40,028 nucleotides of DNA from an uncultured Prevotellaceae bacterium (GTDB lineage: Bacteria; Bacteroidota; Bacteroidia; Bacteroidales; Bacteroidaceae), in the NCBI GenBank assembly GCA_900316445.1, contig ONCZ01000047.1:1-40028 (forward strand), written 5' to 3'. A program made the translations under genes and the position numbers. The notes below the pieces were generated by a model. That model was given only the letters and a program-made list of their open reading frames with translations, did no database searches and was not told the origin of the DNA. Shown here in pieces: positions 7,084 through 16,179 of the stretch. Each line of letters starts with the position of its first letter. Within the stretch, counting starts at the first letter, position 1.

Positions 7084-7857
7084 TTACTCCTCTAGCCAGG
7101 CGTCGAGCAACATTCTTGCGATGGAGAGTTTCTCAGGGATGGTCGGAAGATTGTCCTTGCGGAACCATCCGCCTTTGGCAATCTCTGAGCGCTGAAGGTG
7201 GATATCGCCGCTGACGTAGTCGGCATTGAAACCCACCATCAGTCCGCAGGGATAGGGCCAAGGCTGTGAGGCGAAGTAGCGGATGTTGGTGATCTTAACG
7301 CCCGTCTCTTCGAAAGCCTCACGGGCTACTGCCTCTTCGAGCGTTTCGCCCGTCTCGACGAAACCGGCCACGAGACCGTAGAAGTCTGTTCGGAAGTTCT
7401 TTGCACGGACGAGCAGCACCTCGTCGCCTTTGTGGATGAGTACGATGACGGCGGTAGCCAACTGTGGCCAGATTTCCTTGCCACAAGAGGTACATTTCTT
7501 AGAGATGTCAGTATCCATCCGCATTGGGGCACCACAGACACCACAGTATTTCGTGTTCTGATCCCAGTAGAGCAGTTCCTGACATTTGCCGGCCTTTAGG
7601 TAGAGCGGCTTCTCCAGATGATAGAAACTCTTGCGCAGACCGATCATCTCATAGCGCGCGTCGTCCGTGATGGGGGCGTCGATGCGATAGGTGATGACAG
7701 GTGTGCCGTCGGCCATCGGGGTGATGTTCATCAGGTGTGTCCAAGGCTTTATCTCCGTTGGCGGCTCTTCACAAAGGGGAATGGTATAACTCCCGCCGGA
7801 CTTCTTTTCCAACAGGAGTTCTTCCTTACAAAATACAAAAAAATATGTCATCTTCAT
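7084..7857 (-). CDS. nudC: NAD(+) diphosphatase (decapping Nudix hydrolase)
   Basis: NudC hydrolyses NAD(H) to NMN(H) and AMP and can remove NAD caps from RNA 5' ends. The 257 residues agree with the family. A zinc ribbon (CGVCGAP...CTSCG) in the middle is followed by the Nudix box with GFVETGETLEEAVAREAFEE and the family-specific SQPWPYPCGLMVGF segment that distinguishes NudC from other Nudix enzymes. It lies between two REPIN-like elements; the one upstream (7868) places an AGGAGG sequence about 14 bases before the ATG on this strand. The 5'-nucleotidase gene upstream on the same strand makes nucleotide salvage a plausible shared theme. Confidence 0.92.
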   Translation of the reverse strand: MKMTYFFVFCKEELLLEKKSGGSYTIPLCEEPPTEIKPWTHLMNITPMADGTPVITYRIDAPITDDARYEMIGLRKSFYHLEKPLYLKAGKCQELLYWDQNTKYCGVCGAPMRMDTDISKKCTSCGKEIWPQLATAVIVLIHKGDEVLLVRAKNFRTDFYGLVAGFVETGETLEEAVAREAFEETGVKITNIRYFASQPWPYPCGLMVGFNADYVSGDIHLQRSEIAKGGWFRKDNLPTIPEKLSIARMLLDAWLEE

Positions 7858-7867
7858 TTCATTTTAT

Positions 7868-7969
7868 TTCCCCTCCTGAGTTAGGAGGGGTTAGGGGTGG
7901 TCTGAACAAGCGCATTGTCTGAGGTCGTTCAGACCCCCTCTGGCTCCCCCTAACTTAGGGGGAGAAATA
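7868..7969. repeat. REPIN-like palindromic element, copy 3 (minimal form)
   Basis: The shortest complete copy, 102 bp without the extra GCGGCAAAGC block. Left hairpin at 7869-7890, GGTCTGAAC stem with partner GTTCAGACC, right hairpin at 7947-7967. It fills the gap between nudC and the 5'-nucleotidase gene. Confidence 0.88.
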
Positions 7970-7974
7970 AATAC

Positions 7975-9732
7975 TTATTTCCCAAACAATAATTTACGAT
8001 CGCGCTCGATGGCGGGTTTCACCCATTCCTCAGGCACAAACTTCCAGTTCGTGTTCGGCTGGGGATTGATGGTGCCTTGGCGCTTGATCTCCTCCGTCAG
8101 ATAGTGGCGCTGGTCGAGTTCGCTGCAATAGATCACGCGGCTGGCGAGCGAGTCTTTGGGAATGCCGGCTCCGTGGGTGAGCAGTTCACCGCCGCCGTTG
8201 GCGCGATAACTATTCATAGCGACCTTGTACCATTTCTTTTCATCGAATGGCTGGCCGTTCGACATACGGAGGATCTTCACCTTCTCACCGTCGGGCTTGG
8301 TGACATCGACCTCGTAGTCGATGCCGGCAGCAGAGTCGAAGTTGAAGGTGTAGTATTTGAAGCCTGCGCGCTGCTGGTCACCCTTCATCTCGTCGTTGAG
8401 CAGCAGGAGATGGTCGTCAGGCGACTTCATCTGGTTCGTCCACATATCGTAGCTCATCTCGAGGTGCTTGCGGATCTCCTCGCCCGTCATACGGAGCACA
8501 AGCAGCAGATTCTCGAAGCGGTAGAGTTTGAACATATCGGCCTGCGTCACATCGCCTGTATCGATCTTCGCATTGAACGAGAGAGGAGCCGTGATGGAGA
8601 TGTCGGCGCCCGTGATCTCTAATTGCAGGTTGTGGATCAGGTCGGCGAAGGCGGAGTTGCCAAAGAAGCAGTCGCGAGTATAGACAGCATTCTCGAAAGT
8701 GCCGATCTTGCGATCTACGTATGCTTTCACGGCATCGATGCGTGACTGGAAATGGCTGACCATCTCTTCGTCAATCTGTTCGTCGTTCACGCTGACGATC
8801 TCGCCTTTGATGTCCTTCTTCACCAGGTGGCCCTTCTGGTAGGTCAGCTCTATCTCCGTCTCAGCCACGTTGCGCACATAGCACGAGGGATCAATGATGA
8901 GCACCTGCTGGCCGTCTTTGTTGGTGATCCACTCGTTGTGTACCTGATGGTCGTGTCCGAAGAAGATGACGTCGAAGCCGGGCACCTCACGGGCGACGGC
9001 GGCTGTGGCGTTTTCCTCATAGGTGTCTGTGACGATGCCGCCGTCCTTGCCTGAGTGGAAGAGTCCGAAGATCAGGTCAGGACGCTCTGTCTCCTTGATG
9101 TACTTCACCCATTTCTTAGCGCAGCCGGTCATCTCCTCAAACTCCATTCCCTTCCACACGTTGTCTGTCAGCCAGTTGGGAATGGCGGGTGTGAGCATAC
9201 CGATGATGCAGATCTTCACGCCGTCGATATAGTGGACGGAGTAGGGGTGTATGCCGTCGTAGATGTTCTTTGGGTGAGCTGTGCCGTCAGAGCCAGCCTT
9301 CACGATGTTCGCACCTAAAAGCGGGCAGCGCACCTCACGGATCCACTTGTCATAGACCTTGTGGCCAGGCTCGATGTCGTGATTGCCTACGGTCTCTGCG
9401 TCGTAGCCCATATAGTTGATGACGGAGGCTGCGAGGTTCTCGTCGGTGGGCATCACGTAGTTCGACCAATAGACGCAGGGCTGACCTTGCAGGATGTCAC
9501 CGTTGTCGATGAGCAGCAGGTGATCGCCGTACTTCGCGCGTTCCTTTTTAATATATGTGCTGGCACGGGAGAGCGTTCCCTTCAGAGGTTTGCGCTCCAT
9601 GAAGTCGTATGGGAAGAAATGTCCGTGTACGTCGCTGGTCTCGATCACCTTGAAACGGACGGTCTTTGTCTGTTGTCCTGACACAGGTAACAGGGCTATA
9701 AGCATAAGGGTAATAAGTAATATCTTCTTCAT
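7975..9732 (-). CDS. Secreted bifunctional metallophosphatase/5'-nucleotidase
   Basis: This 585-residue protein has a Sec signal peptide (MKKILLITLMLIALLPVSGQ). The calcineurin-like metallophosphatase domain shows all metal-site motifs in order: SDVHGHFFPYD, DNGDILQG, GNHDIEPG, FHSGKDGG and FGHDHQVHNE. The C-terminal half is the 5'-nucleotidase substrate domain (AFADLIHNLQ, NSYRANGGGELL). Relatives are periplasmic 2',3'-cyclic-nucleotide 2'-phosphodiesterase/3'-nucleotidase (CpdB) and UshA. They release nucleosides from external nucleotides, which could feed the NupG-like transporter at 17770. The exact substrate cannot be read from the sequence. A TAATTTTG box lies upstream on the minus strand. 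Confidence 0.9.
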   Translation of the reverse strand: MKKILLITLMLIALLPVSGQQTKTVRFKVIETSDVHGHFFPYDFMERKPLKGTLSRASTYIKKERAKYGDHLLLIDNGDILQGQPCVYWSNYVMPTDENLAASVINYMGYDAETVGNHDIEPGHKVYDKWIREVRCPLLGANIVKAGSDGTAHPKNIYDGIHPYSVHYIDGVKICIIGMLTPAIPNWLTDNVWKGMEFEEMTGCAKKWVKYIKETERPDLIFGLFHSGKDGGIVTDTYEENATAAVAREVPGFDVIFFGHDHQVHNEWITNKDGQQVLIIDPSCYVRNVAETEIELTYQKGHLVKKDIKGEIVSVNDEQIDEEMVSHFQSRIDAVKAYVDRKIGTFENAVYTRDCFFGNSAFADLIHNLQLEITGADISITAPLSFNAKIDTGDVTQADMFKLYRFENLLLVLRMTGEEIRKHLEMSYDMWTNQMKSPDDHLLLLNDEMKGDQQRAGFKYYTFNFDSAAGIDYEVDVTKPDGEKVKILRMSNGQPFDEKKWYKVAMNSYRANGGGELLTHGAGIPKDSLASRVIYCSELDQRHYLTEEIKRQGTINPQPNTNWKFVPEEWVKPAIERDRKLLFGK

Positions 9733-9749
9733 ATCGATTAATTTTTCGG

Positions 9750-9757
9750 CAAAATTA
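9750..9757 (-). promoter_or_regulatory. -7 box of the 5'-nucleotidase promoter
   Basis: TAATTTTG on the minus strand, 17 bases upstream of the ATG at 9732. No good -33 element was seen. Confidence 0.5.
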
Positions 9758-9855
9758 CGAAGAAAAAATCAAACCACCAAGAGTTTTTGGTGTTTTAGGC
9801 ACACTTTTTGCAGTTTTTATGGCAGAATACAATAAAAGAAAAGGAGGAAACGATT

Positions 9856-10560
9856 ATGGCATTTATCGATTATTACAAGATTTTGGGCGTCGATAAGACG
9901 ATTCCGCAGAAAGATGTAAAGAAAGCATACCTGAAACGTGCGAAGCAGTTCCATCCCGATCTGCATCCCGACGATCCGAAGGCACAGGCGAAGTTCCAGG
10001 CGCTGCAGGAGGCGTATGATGTGATCGGCGATCCTGAAAAGCGTCGCAAGTATGACCAGTATGGTGAACAGTGGAAGCAGGCAGAGCAGTTCCAAGGCTT
10101 TGGTGGAGGTGCTGGTGGCGGTAATCCCTTCGGCGGCTTCGACTTCTCACAATTCACGTCGGGTTCAGGCGGTGGGTTCAGTGATTTCTTCGAGAGTCTC
10201 TTTGGCCGGAAAGGCCGACAGGGTGGGGGCTTTGGCGGATTCCAGGGCTTCTCGTCAGGCGGTGCCGGCTTCGGCCGTCAGGCGCGTACGAACTCTGGTG
10301 AGATGAACGCCAATGTGACCATCGACCTCTATACGGCCCTGTTGGGCGGTGAGGTGATGCTCTCACTGAGCAACGGTCAGAAGGTGAAGATGAAGATCAA
10401 GCCGGAGACGCAGCCGGGTACAAAAGTACGTCTCCGCGGCAAGGGATATGACCGCGGAGACGGAACCTTTGGTGATCTGATTATTACCTATCAGGTGAAG
10501 TTGCCCACGAACCTGTCGGAACGGCAGAAGTCGCTGCTCCAACAGATGCGTGAGGGTTGA
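9856..10560 (+). CDS. DnaJ-domain co-chaperone, CbpA-like
   Basis: The 234-residue protein is read from ATG 9856, which has a strong AGGAGG at 9842-9847; upstream in-frame ATGs lack this. An N-terminal J domain (about 1-70) contains the HPD motif that stimulates DnaK ATPase. A Gly/Phe-rich linker (about 75-145) follows, then a single C-terminal substrate-binding segment (GGEVMLSLSNGQKVKMKIKP, LRGKGYDRGDG). The DnaJ zinc finger is absent, as in CbpA, and the C-terminal region is shorter than usual. It ends one base before the stop of the convergent transporter gene. Confidence 0.88.
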   Translation: MAFIDYYKILGVDKTIPQKDVKKAYLKRAKQFHPDLHPDDPKAQAKFQALQEAYDVIGDPEKRRKYDQYGEQWKQAEQFQGFGGGAGGGNPFGGFDFSQFTSGSGGGFSDFFESLFGRKGRQGGGFGGFQGFSSGGAGFGRQARTNSGEMNANVTIDLYTALLGGEVMLSLSNGQKVKMKIKPETQPGTKVRLRGKGYDRGDGTFGDLIITYQVKLPTNLSERQKSLLQQMREG

Positions 10561-10561
10561 T

Positions 10562-12007
10562 TTAGTAGAATATCGTCGTGATGAGGTAAGCGACGATCGT
10601 TGAGGTAAACACGCAGATCAGACCTGGCATCATAAACGAGTGGTTCAGCAGGTATTTTCCGATGACGGTTGTACCAGAACGGTCGAAGTTCACTGTGGCG
10701 ATATCAGAGGGATAGTTGGGGATGAAGAAATAGCCGTAAACCGAAGGCAGCACACCCAGCAGCACAGGACCAGGGATGCCTAACTTGTAGGCCAGCGGCA
10801 ACATAGCCACCACCACAGCGCCCTGAGAGTTGATGAGCACAGACACCAGGAAGAACACCAGAGCGATGCTCCAAGGATACTGGGCTACGATGTCCTCGAG
10901 GCCAGCCTGCATCTCAGACATATAATTAGAGAAATAGGTGTCGGCTAGCCAGGCGATACCGTAGATGGCAACAACGGCCACCATACCAGACTGCCAGACG
11001 GGGCCTGCGACGGCCTTCTTCGGAGCAGCCTTGCAGAAAATGATCATCAGCGCTGCGGCAGAGATCATCACAATCTGGATGACGAGATTCATCTTCAGGC
11101 CTGTCATACTCTTCTGCGTCATTCCTTCAGCCAAAATACCTGCTTTTGCAAGTGCATCTGCAGTGATTGTTGTATTACCATCGATGATGGGGAGGGGCTC
11201 AGCACCCTTAATGGCCTTTATTGTCTCGTATGAGGGCAGCAGTTCGGGTAAAGCTGCAAACATCACAATGACTGCGAGGGCACCCAGGAAGATGAACACA
11301 GCGTTCTTGGCCGACTGCGGAATCTCCTTGTCGAGGGTGGTGGCACCAGAACCGTAGATGTAATCACGCTGAACGGGATCAGCAATCTTCTTCTGGAACT
11401 CAGGATCCTTGTCGAGGTCGAGACCACGACGGTAAGAAGCGGCAGCTGCTGCCATCAGACCACACACGCAGGCTGGGATGGAGACCATAAGCACACGTGG
11501 GATCGTGATGTCGAAATGATTGGCATTGGAGATGGTGACGAAGGCCACAACGGCGGCAGCGATAGGTGAACAGGTGATACCCACCTGAGAGGCGATAGAA
11601 GCCACACCACAAGGACGTTCAGGACGGATGCCTTTCTTTAACGCGATGTCGCAAATGATTGGCATTAAGGTATATACAACGTGACCTGTACCAACCAAAA
11701 CCGTCAAGAAGAACGTACACAGCGGAGCGAGGAAAGTGATGCGATCCGGATGCTTACGAAGCATCTTCTCTGCAATCTGGATCAACCAGTCCATACCACC
11801 TGAGGCCTGCATAATACCCGCACAGGTGACGGCTGCGATGATGATGTAGATCACATCCGTCGGAGGCGTACCAGGTTTCAAGCCAAAACCGAACACGAGA
11901 ATAGCCAGTCCGATACCGGAGATGGCACCAAGGGCGAGAGAACCATAGCGTGAACCCACCCACAAAGCTCCCAAAACGATGCAGAGCTGAATGATCATTA
12001 ATACCAT
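10562..12007 (-). CDS. dcuB: Anaerobic C4-dicarboxylate transporter (Dcu family)
   Basis: This is a 481-residue inner-membrane protein with about 10-12 hydrophobic helices. Features of the DcuA/DcuB family include GTGHVVYTLMPII and a GITCSPIAAAVVAF segment in the first half, and a second half with INSQGAVVVAMLPLA and FFIPNYPSD. Dcu carriers exchange fumarate or aspartate for succinate, fitting the succinate-producing fermentation of Prevotella. A hydrophilic insert (about residues 190-330, two parts) makes it longer than the E. coli proteins. It has its own minus-strand promoter divergent from ileS. DcuA versus DcuB cannot be settled from sequence. Confidence 0.9.
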   Translation of the reverse strand: MVLMIIQLCIVLGALWVGSRYGSLALGAISGIGLAILVFGFGLKPGTPPTDVIYIIIAAVTCAGIMQASGGMDWLIQIAEKMLRKHPDRITFLAPLCTFFLTVLVGTGHVVYTLMPIICDIALKKGIRPERPCGVASIASQVGITCSPIAAAVVAFVTISNANHFDITIPRVLMVSIPACVCGLMAAAAASYRRGLDLDKDPEFQKKIADPVQRDYIYGSGATTLDKEIPQSAKNAVFIFLGALAVIVMFAALPELLPSYETIKAIKGAEPLPIIDGNTTITADALAKAGILAEGMTQKSMTGLKMNLVIQIVMISAAALMIIFCKAAPKKAVAGPVWQSGMVAVVAIYGIAWLADTYFSNYMSEMQAGLEDIVAQYPWSIALVFFLVSVLINSQGAVVVAMLPLAYKLGIPGPVLLGVLPSVYGYFFIPNYPSDIATVNFDRSGTTVIGKYLLNHSFMMPGLICVFTSTIVAYLITTIFY

Positions 12008-12045
12008 ATTGACTTCATTTAGTTATTGATTATGTTATTTGACTG

Positions 12046-12053
12046 CAAAGATA
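12046..12053 (-). promoter_or_regulatory. -7 box of the Dcu transporter promoter
   Basis: TATCTTTG on the minus strand, 38 bases upstream of the ATG at 12007. The -33 match is weak. Confidence 0.55.
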
Positions 12054-12112
12054 TGAAAAATTTCTGAAAGAAAAAACTTTTTAAGAGAAAAAACTAAAAA
12101 TTATTTATTTCT

Positions 12113-12143
12113 TTTGTCAGGTCAGATAATTTATGTACCTTTG
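12113..12143 (+). promoter_or_regulatory. Promoter of the ileS operon
   Basis: TTTG at 12113-12116, exactly 19 bases, then TACCTTTG at 12136-12143: a full consensus match. The following bases CACGC recur at the same place in the pheS, thrS and proS promoters. The box rules out the ATG at 12133 as the ileS start. Confidence 0.85.
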
Positions 12144-12180
12144 CACGCTAAAAGAGAAAAGAAATAAAAATCGACATCAA

Positions 12181-15100
12181 ATGGCTAAAAGATTTGCCGA
12201 ACATAACGGCCTGAACCTGACAAAGGTGAATGACGACATCCTTGAGATGTGGAGAGAGAAGAACGTGTTCTGGCGCTCGGTAGAGGAGCGTGAGGGCTGT
12301 CCGCAGTTTGTATTCTTTGAGGGGCCTCCCTCGGCCAACGGACATCCTGGTATCCATCACGTGCTGGCGCGTACTATTAAAGATACTTTCAACCGCTATA
12401 AGACGATGAAGGGTTTCCAGGTGAAGCGTAAGGCTGGCTGGGATACGCACGGACTGCCTGTAGAGCTGGGAGTGGAGAAAGAACTCGGCATCACCAAGGC
12501 CGATATCGACAACAAGGAGAGCGACAAGTACATCTCGACGGAGGACTACAACAAGAAGTGTCGTGAGAACGTGATGATGTACACACAGGAGTGGCGCGAT
12601 CTGACGGAGAAGATGGGATACTTTGTGGATCTTGACAATCCGTATATCACTTATGACAATAAGTATATCGAGACACTGTGGTGGCTTTTGCAGCAGTTCT
12701 ATAAGAAGGGGCTGCTCTACAAGGGCTACACCATCCAGCCGTATTCTCCTGCCGCTGGTACGGGACTCTCGAGCCACGAGCTGAACCAGCCCGGCTGCTA
12801 TCGTGATGTGAAGGACACAACGGTGACGGCGCTCTTCAAGGCCCTGAGTCCGATACCAGCTGGACAATCTGGATATCCCGGAGTATCCGGTAACTGGGGA
12901 GAAACCTACTTCGTTGCCTGGACGACTACACCCTGGACACTCCCCTCAAACACAGCCCTCTGCGTAGGTCCGAAGATCGACTATGTGGCTGTTGAGACCT
13001 ACAATGCCTATAACGGTGAGAAGATCACCATTATCCTGGCCGAGAGTCGTCTGAATGCCTATCTCGCTCCTGAGGGTGCGATTACTGACGGTGGCGAGAT
13101 GCCTGAATACAATAAGGGCGAGAAGTTTGTGCCTTATCGCATCGTTGGCCGTTATACCGGCGAGGAACTTGTGGGACTGAAATATCAGCAGCTGATGCCT
13201 TGGGTGAAGCCTTCTGCCAAGTTGGATCAGAATGCAGCCGACTACGTGAAGGCCTATGCGGAAGCCCATCCGGAGAAAGTCTTTACGGGTGAAAACGGTA
13301 AAGACCAGTTTGTGGAGATGGAGAGTGAGGCCTTCCGTGTGATTCCCGGTGACTATGTGACAACAGAGGACGGTGCCGGTATCGTGCATATCGCACCTAC
13401 TTTTGGTGCCGATGATGCCAAGGTGGCCAAGGATGCCCATATCCCCAGCCTCTTCCTGATCAATAAGAAAGGTGAGACGCGTCCGATGGTTGACCTGCAG
13501 GGCAAGTACTATGTGATGGACGAGCTCGATGATAACTTCATCGCCAAGTGTGTGAACAAGGAGGCCTATGGCCATCACGCAGGCGACTATGTGAAGAATG
13601 CCTACGCCCCAGAATTCAATAAGGACGGCAAGTATGATGAGCAGGCAGCTGCGAAGGCAGAGGACCTGAACATCGTGATCTGTATGGAGATGAAGCAGGA
13701 GGGTACGGCGCTGAAGATTGAAAAGCACGTACACAACTACCCACATTGCTGGCGTACGGACAAACCCGTGCTCTATTATCCCCTTGACTCTTGGTTCATC
13801 AGGAGCACAGCGAAGAAAGACCGTATGTTTGAACTCAACAAGACCATCAACTGGCAGCCTGAGTCAACAGGTACAGGCCGCTTTGGTAACTGGCTGGAGA
13901 ACCTGAACGACTGGAACCTCTCCCGTAGCCGTTTCTGGGGAACACCGCTGCCTATCTGGCGCGATGAGGATGGCAAGGAGATCTGTATCGGCTCCGTAGA
14001 GGAACTCTACAATGAGATCGAGAAGGCTGTCAAGGCTGGCTTCATGAAGAGTAACCCGCTGAAGGACAACGGTTTCGTGCCTGGTGATATGTCGAAGGAG
14101 AACTATGATAAGATTGATCTCCATCGTCCGTATGTTGATAACATTGTGCTCGTCAGCGAGAGCGGTAAGCCCATGAAGCGTGAGAGTGACCTGATTGACG
14201 TTTGGTTCGACTCGGGTTCTATGCCTTATGCACAGGTGCACTATCCGTTTGAGAATAAAGACCTGATTGATAAGGGCATTGCCTTCCCCTGCGACTTCAT
14301 CAACGAGGGTGTGGATCAGACGCGCGGCTGGTTCTTCACCCTGCACGCCATCGCCACGATGATCTTCGACTCTGTGGCCTTCAAGAATGTGATTTCTTCT
14401 GGTCTGGTGCTCGACGCCAAGGGCAACAAGATGTCGAAGCACGTGGGTAACGTGGTGAATCCCTTTGATATGATCGGCAAGTTCGGTTCTGATGCCGTCC
14501 GTCTGTATATGATGACGAACTCTGAGCCTTGGGATAACCTGAAGTTCGACCCGGAGGGCGTGGATGAGGTGCGCCGTAAGTTCTTCGGCACCTTATATAA
14601 TACATATAGCTTCTTTGCGCTGTATGCAAATGTCGATGGCTTTGATCCTCAGATGGCTCAGGTAGCCTTTGAGAATCGTCCAGAGATCGACCGTTGGATC
14701 CTTTCTTGTCTGAATACCCTCATCAAGGGTGTGGAGGCAGAGCTGGACGGTTATGATCCCACCCGTGCCGGCCGTCTGATTGATGCCTTTGTGAATGACG
14801 ACCTCTCCAACTGGTATGTCCGCCTGAACCGTAAGCGCTTCTGGGGCAAGGAGATGAGTGAGGATAAGCTCTCGGCCTATCAGACACTCTATACCTGTCT
14901 GATGACCGTCGCCAAGCTTCTGGCTCCCTTTGCTCCGTTCTATGCAGACCAGCTGTATAAGGACTTGGGTGGTGAGCTCGACTCTGTCCATCTCGACAAG
15001 TTCCCTGTGTCTGATGAGAGCCAGATCAACAAAGACCTTGAAGCCCGCATGCAGATGGCCCAGAAGATCACCTCGATGGTGCTTGCCCTGCGCCGTAAGG

Positions 15101-15765
15101 TGAACATCAAGGTGCGTCAGCCGCTGCAGGCCATCATGATTCCTGCCGTCGATGCTGAGCAGAAGAAGCACATCGAGGCTGTAAAGGATCTGATCATGAA
15201 CGAGGTGAATGTGAAGGAACTTCGTTTCGTGGAGGGTGCAGGTGTGCTCGTCAAGAAGGTGAAGTGTAACTTCCGTACAATGGGCAAGAAGTTCGGCAAG
15301 CTCATGAAGGGTGTGGCTGCTGCAATGGATGCCCTGAATCAGGAGCAGATTGCAGAACTCGAGCAGCAGGGCACCATCGGCATCGAGGTGGAAGGTCAGC
15401 AGCTGACCGTTGAGGCTGTCGATGTGGAGATCATCTCTGAGGATATCCCAGGCTGGCTGGTGGCCAACGAAGGCAACCTGACCGTAGCCCTTGAGGTGGA
15501 ACTCACCGAAGAACTGAAGAACGAAGGAATGGCCCGCGAGCTGATCAACCGCATCCAGAACATCCGTAAGGAGAGTGGTCTGGAGATTACCGACCGCATT
15601 AGTGTGGTGCTGGCTCCGAATGCTGAGGTGGAGAAGTCCGTCAGCAGCTTTGGCGACTACATCATGACGCAGGTGCTGGCAGACACCATCGAGATTCAAC
15701 CCAATGACGGTCAGGAGGTTGACTTCGATGACTTCAAGTTGAACATTAAGATCAATAAACAATAA
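12181..15765 (+). CDS. ileS: Isoleucyl-tRNA synthetase
   Basis: IleS charges tRNA-Ile and edits mischarged valine. It is read from ATG 12181 (1194 residues) because the promoter lies downstream of the alternative ATG at 12133. The class I HIGH-type motif is at residues 55-60 (HPGIHH in PSANGHPGIHH) and the KMSKS-type motif reads KMSKH near residues 750-754. The large CP1 editing domain includes TTPWTLPSNTALCVGP, with GDYVTTEDGAGIVHIAPTFG further along. The length and the absence of an obvious C-terminal zinc motif point to the longer eukaryote-like IleS2 form, a type often less sensitive to mupirocin; that is inference. It heads the ileS-dksA-lspA operon. Confidence 0.96.
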   Translation: MAKRFAEHNGLNLTKVNDDILEMWREKNVFWRSVEEREGCPQFVFFEGPPSANGHPGIHHVLARTIKDTFNRYKTMKGFQVKRKAGWDTHGLPVELGVEKELGITKADIDNKESDKYISTEDYNKKCRENVMMYTQEWRDLTEKMGYFVDLDNPYITYDNKYIETLWWLLQQFYKKGLLYKGYTIQPYSPAAGTGLSSHELNQPGCYRDVKDTTVTALFKALSPIPAGQSGYPGVSGNWGETYFVAWTTTPWTLPSNTALCVGPKIDYVAVETYNAYNGEKITIILAESRLNAYLAPEGAITDGGEMPEYNKGEKFVPYRIVGRYTGEELVGLKYQQLMPWVKPSAKLDQNAADYVKAYAEAHPEKVFTGENGKDQFVEMESEAFRVIPGDYVTTEDGAGIVHIAPTFGADDAKVAKDAHIPSLFLINKKGETRPMVDLQGKYYVMDELDDNFIAKCVNKEAYGHHAGDYVKNAYAPEFNKDGKYDEQAAAKAEDLNIVICMEMKQEGTALKIEKHVHNYPHCWRTDKPVLYYPLDSWFIRSTAKKDRMFELNKTINWQPESTGTGRFGNWLENLNDWNLSRSRFWGTPLPIWRDEDGKEICIGSVEELYNEIEKAVKAGFMKSNPLKDNGFVPGDMSKENYDKIDLHRPYVDNIVLVSESGKPMKRESDLIDVWFDSGSMPYAQVHYPFENKDLIDKGIAFPCDFINEGVDQTRGWFFTLHAIATMIFDSVAFKNVISSGLVLDAKGNKMSKHVGNVVNPFDMIGKFGSDAVRLYMMTNSEPWDNLKFDPEGVDEVRRKFFGTLYNTYSFFALYANVDGFDPQMAQVAFENRPEIDRWILSCLNTLIKGVEAELDGYDPTRAGRLIDAFVNDDLSNWYVRLNRKRFWGKEMSEDKLSAYQTLYTCLMTVAKLLAPFAPFYADQLYKDLGGELDSVHLDKFPVSDESQINKDLEARMQMAQKITSMVLALRRKVNIKVRQPLQAIMIPAVDAEQKKHIEAVKDLIMNEVNVKELRFVEGAGVLVKKVKCNFRTMGKKFGKLMKGVAAAMDALNQEQIAELEQQGTIGIEVEGQQLTVEAVDVEIISEDIPGWLVANEGNLTVALEVELTEELKNEGMARELINRIQNIRKESGLEITDRISVVLAPNAEVEKSVSSFGDYIMTQVLADTIEIQPNDGQEVDFDDFKLNIKINKQ

Positions 15766-15792
15766 ATTAAATAACTTAACACCTCAATTATT

Positions 15793-16179
15793 ATGGAAGA
15801 AAAGACACGCTACACAGATGAAGAACTCGAGGAGTTCCGTCAGATTATCAATGAGAAGTTGGCATTGGCCAAGCGCGATTATGATCAGATGATGCGCGTA
15901 CTGACCAACCAGGACTCCAACGATGTCGATGACACATCCCCCACCTATAAGGCATTGGAGGAGGGTAGTGTCACACAGTCGAAGGAGGAACTGATCTCGA
16001 TGGCAGCCCGTCAGCAGAAGTTCATCCAGGGCCTGAAGGCCGCATTGGTGCGCATAGAGAACAAGACCTACGGCATCGACCGCATCACAGGTAAGCTGAT
16101 TCCCAAGGAGCGTCTGCGTGCTGTTCCGCATGCTACGCTGAGTGTGGAGTCGAAGTTGATGCAGCAGAACAAGAAGTGA
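15793..16179 (+). CDS. TraR/DksA-family protein lacking zinc cysteines
   Basis: This 128-residue protein has an N-terminal coiled coil (about 5-85) with DNQ/DD-type acidic residues at the expected tip region (NQDSNDVDDTS). The C-terminal segment YGIDRITGKLIPKERLRAVPHAT matches the DksA family. DksA-like proteins enter the RNA polymerase secondary channel and modulate initiation together with ppGpp. No cysteine is present in the protein, so the usual four-Cys zinc finger is absent and the site where relatives keep one Cys reads Asp. It sits between ileS and lspA, an order conserved in Bacteroidetes, and its stop overlaps the lspA start. Confidence 0.85.
   Translation: MEEKTRYTDEELEEFRQIINEKLALAKRDYDQMMRVLTNQDSNDVDDTSPTYKALEEGSVTQSKEELISMAARQQKFIQGLKAALVRIENKTYGIDRITGKLIPKERLRAVPHATLSVESKLMQQNKK

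Noticed and set aside
12133-12180. Upstream ATG for ileS giving an N-terminal extension
   Set aside because: The promoter -7 box (12136-12143) lies downstream of this ATG, so it is not transcribed from that promoter.
12148-15762. Long minus-strand frames opposite ileS
   Set aside because: Leu/His/Val-rich antisense shadows of a highly expressed gene, without start signals or motifs.
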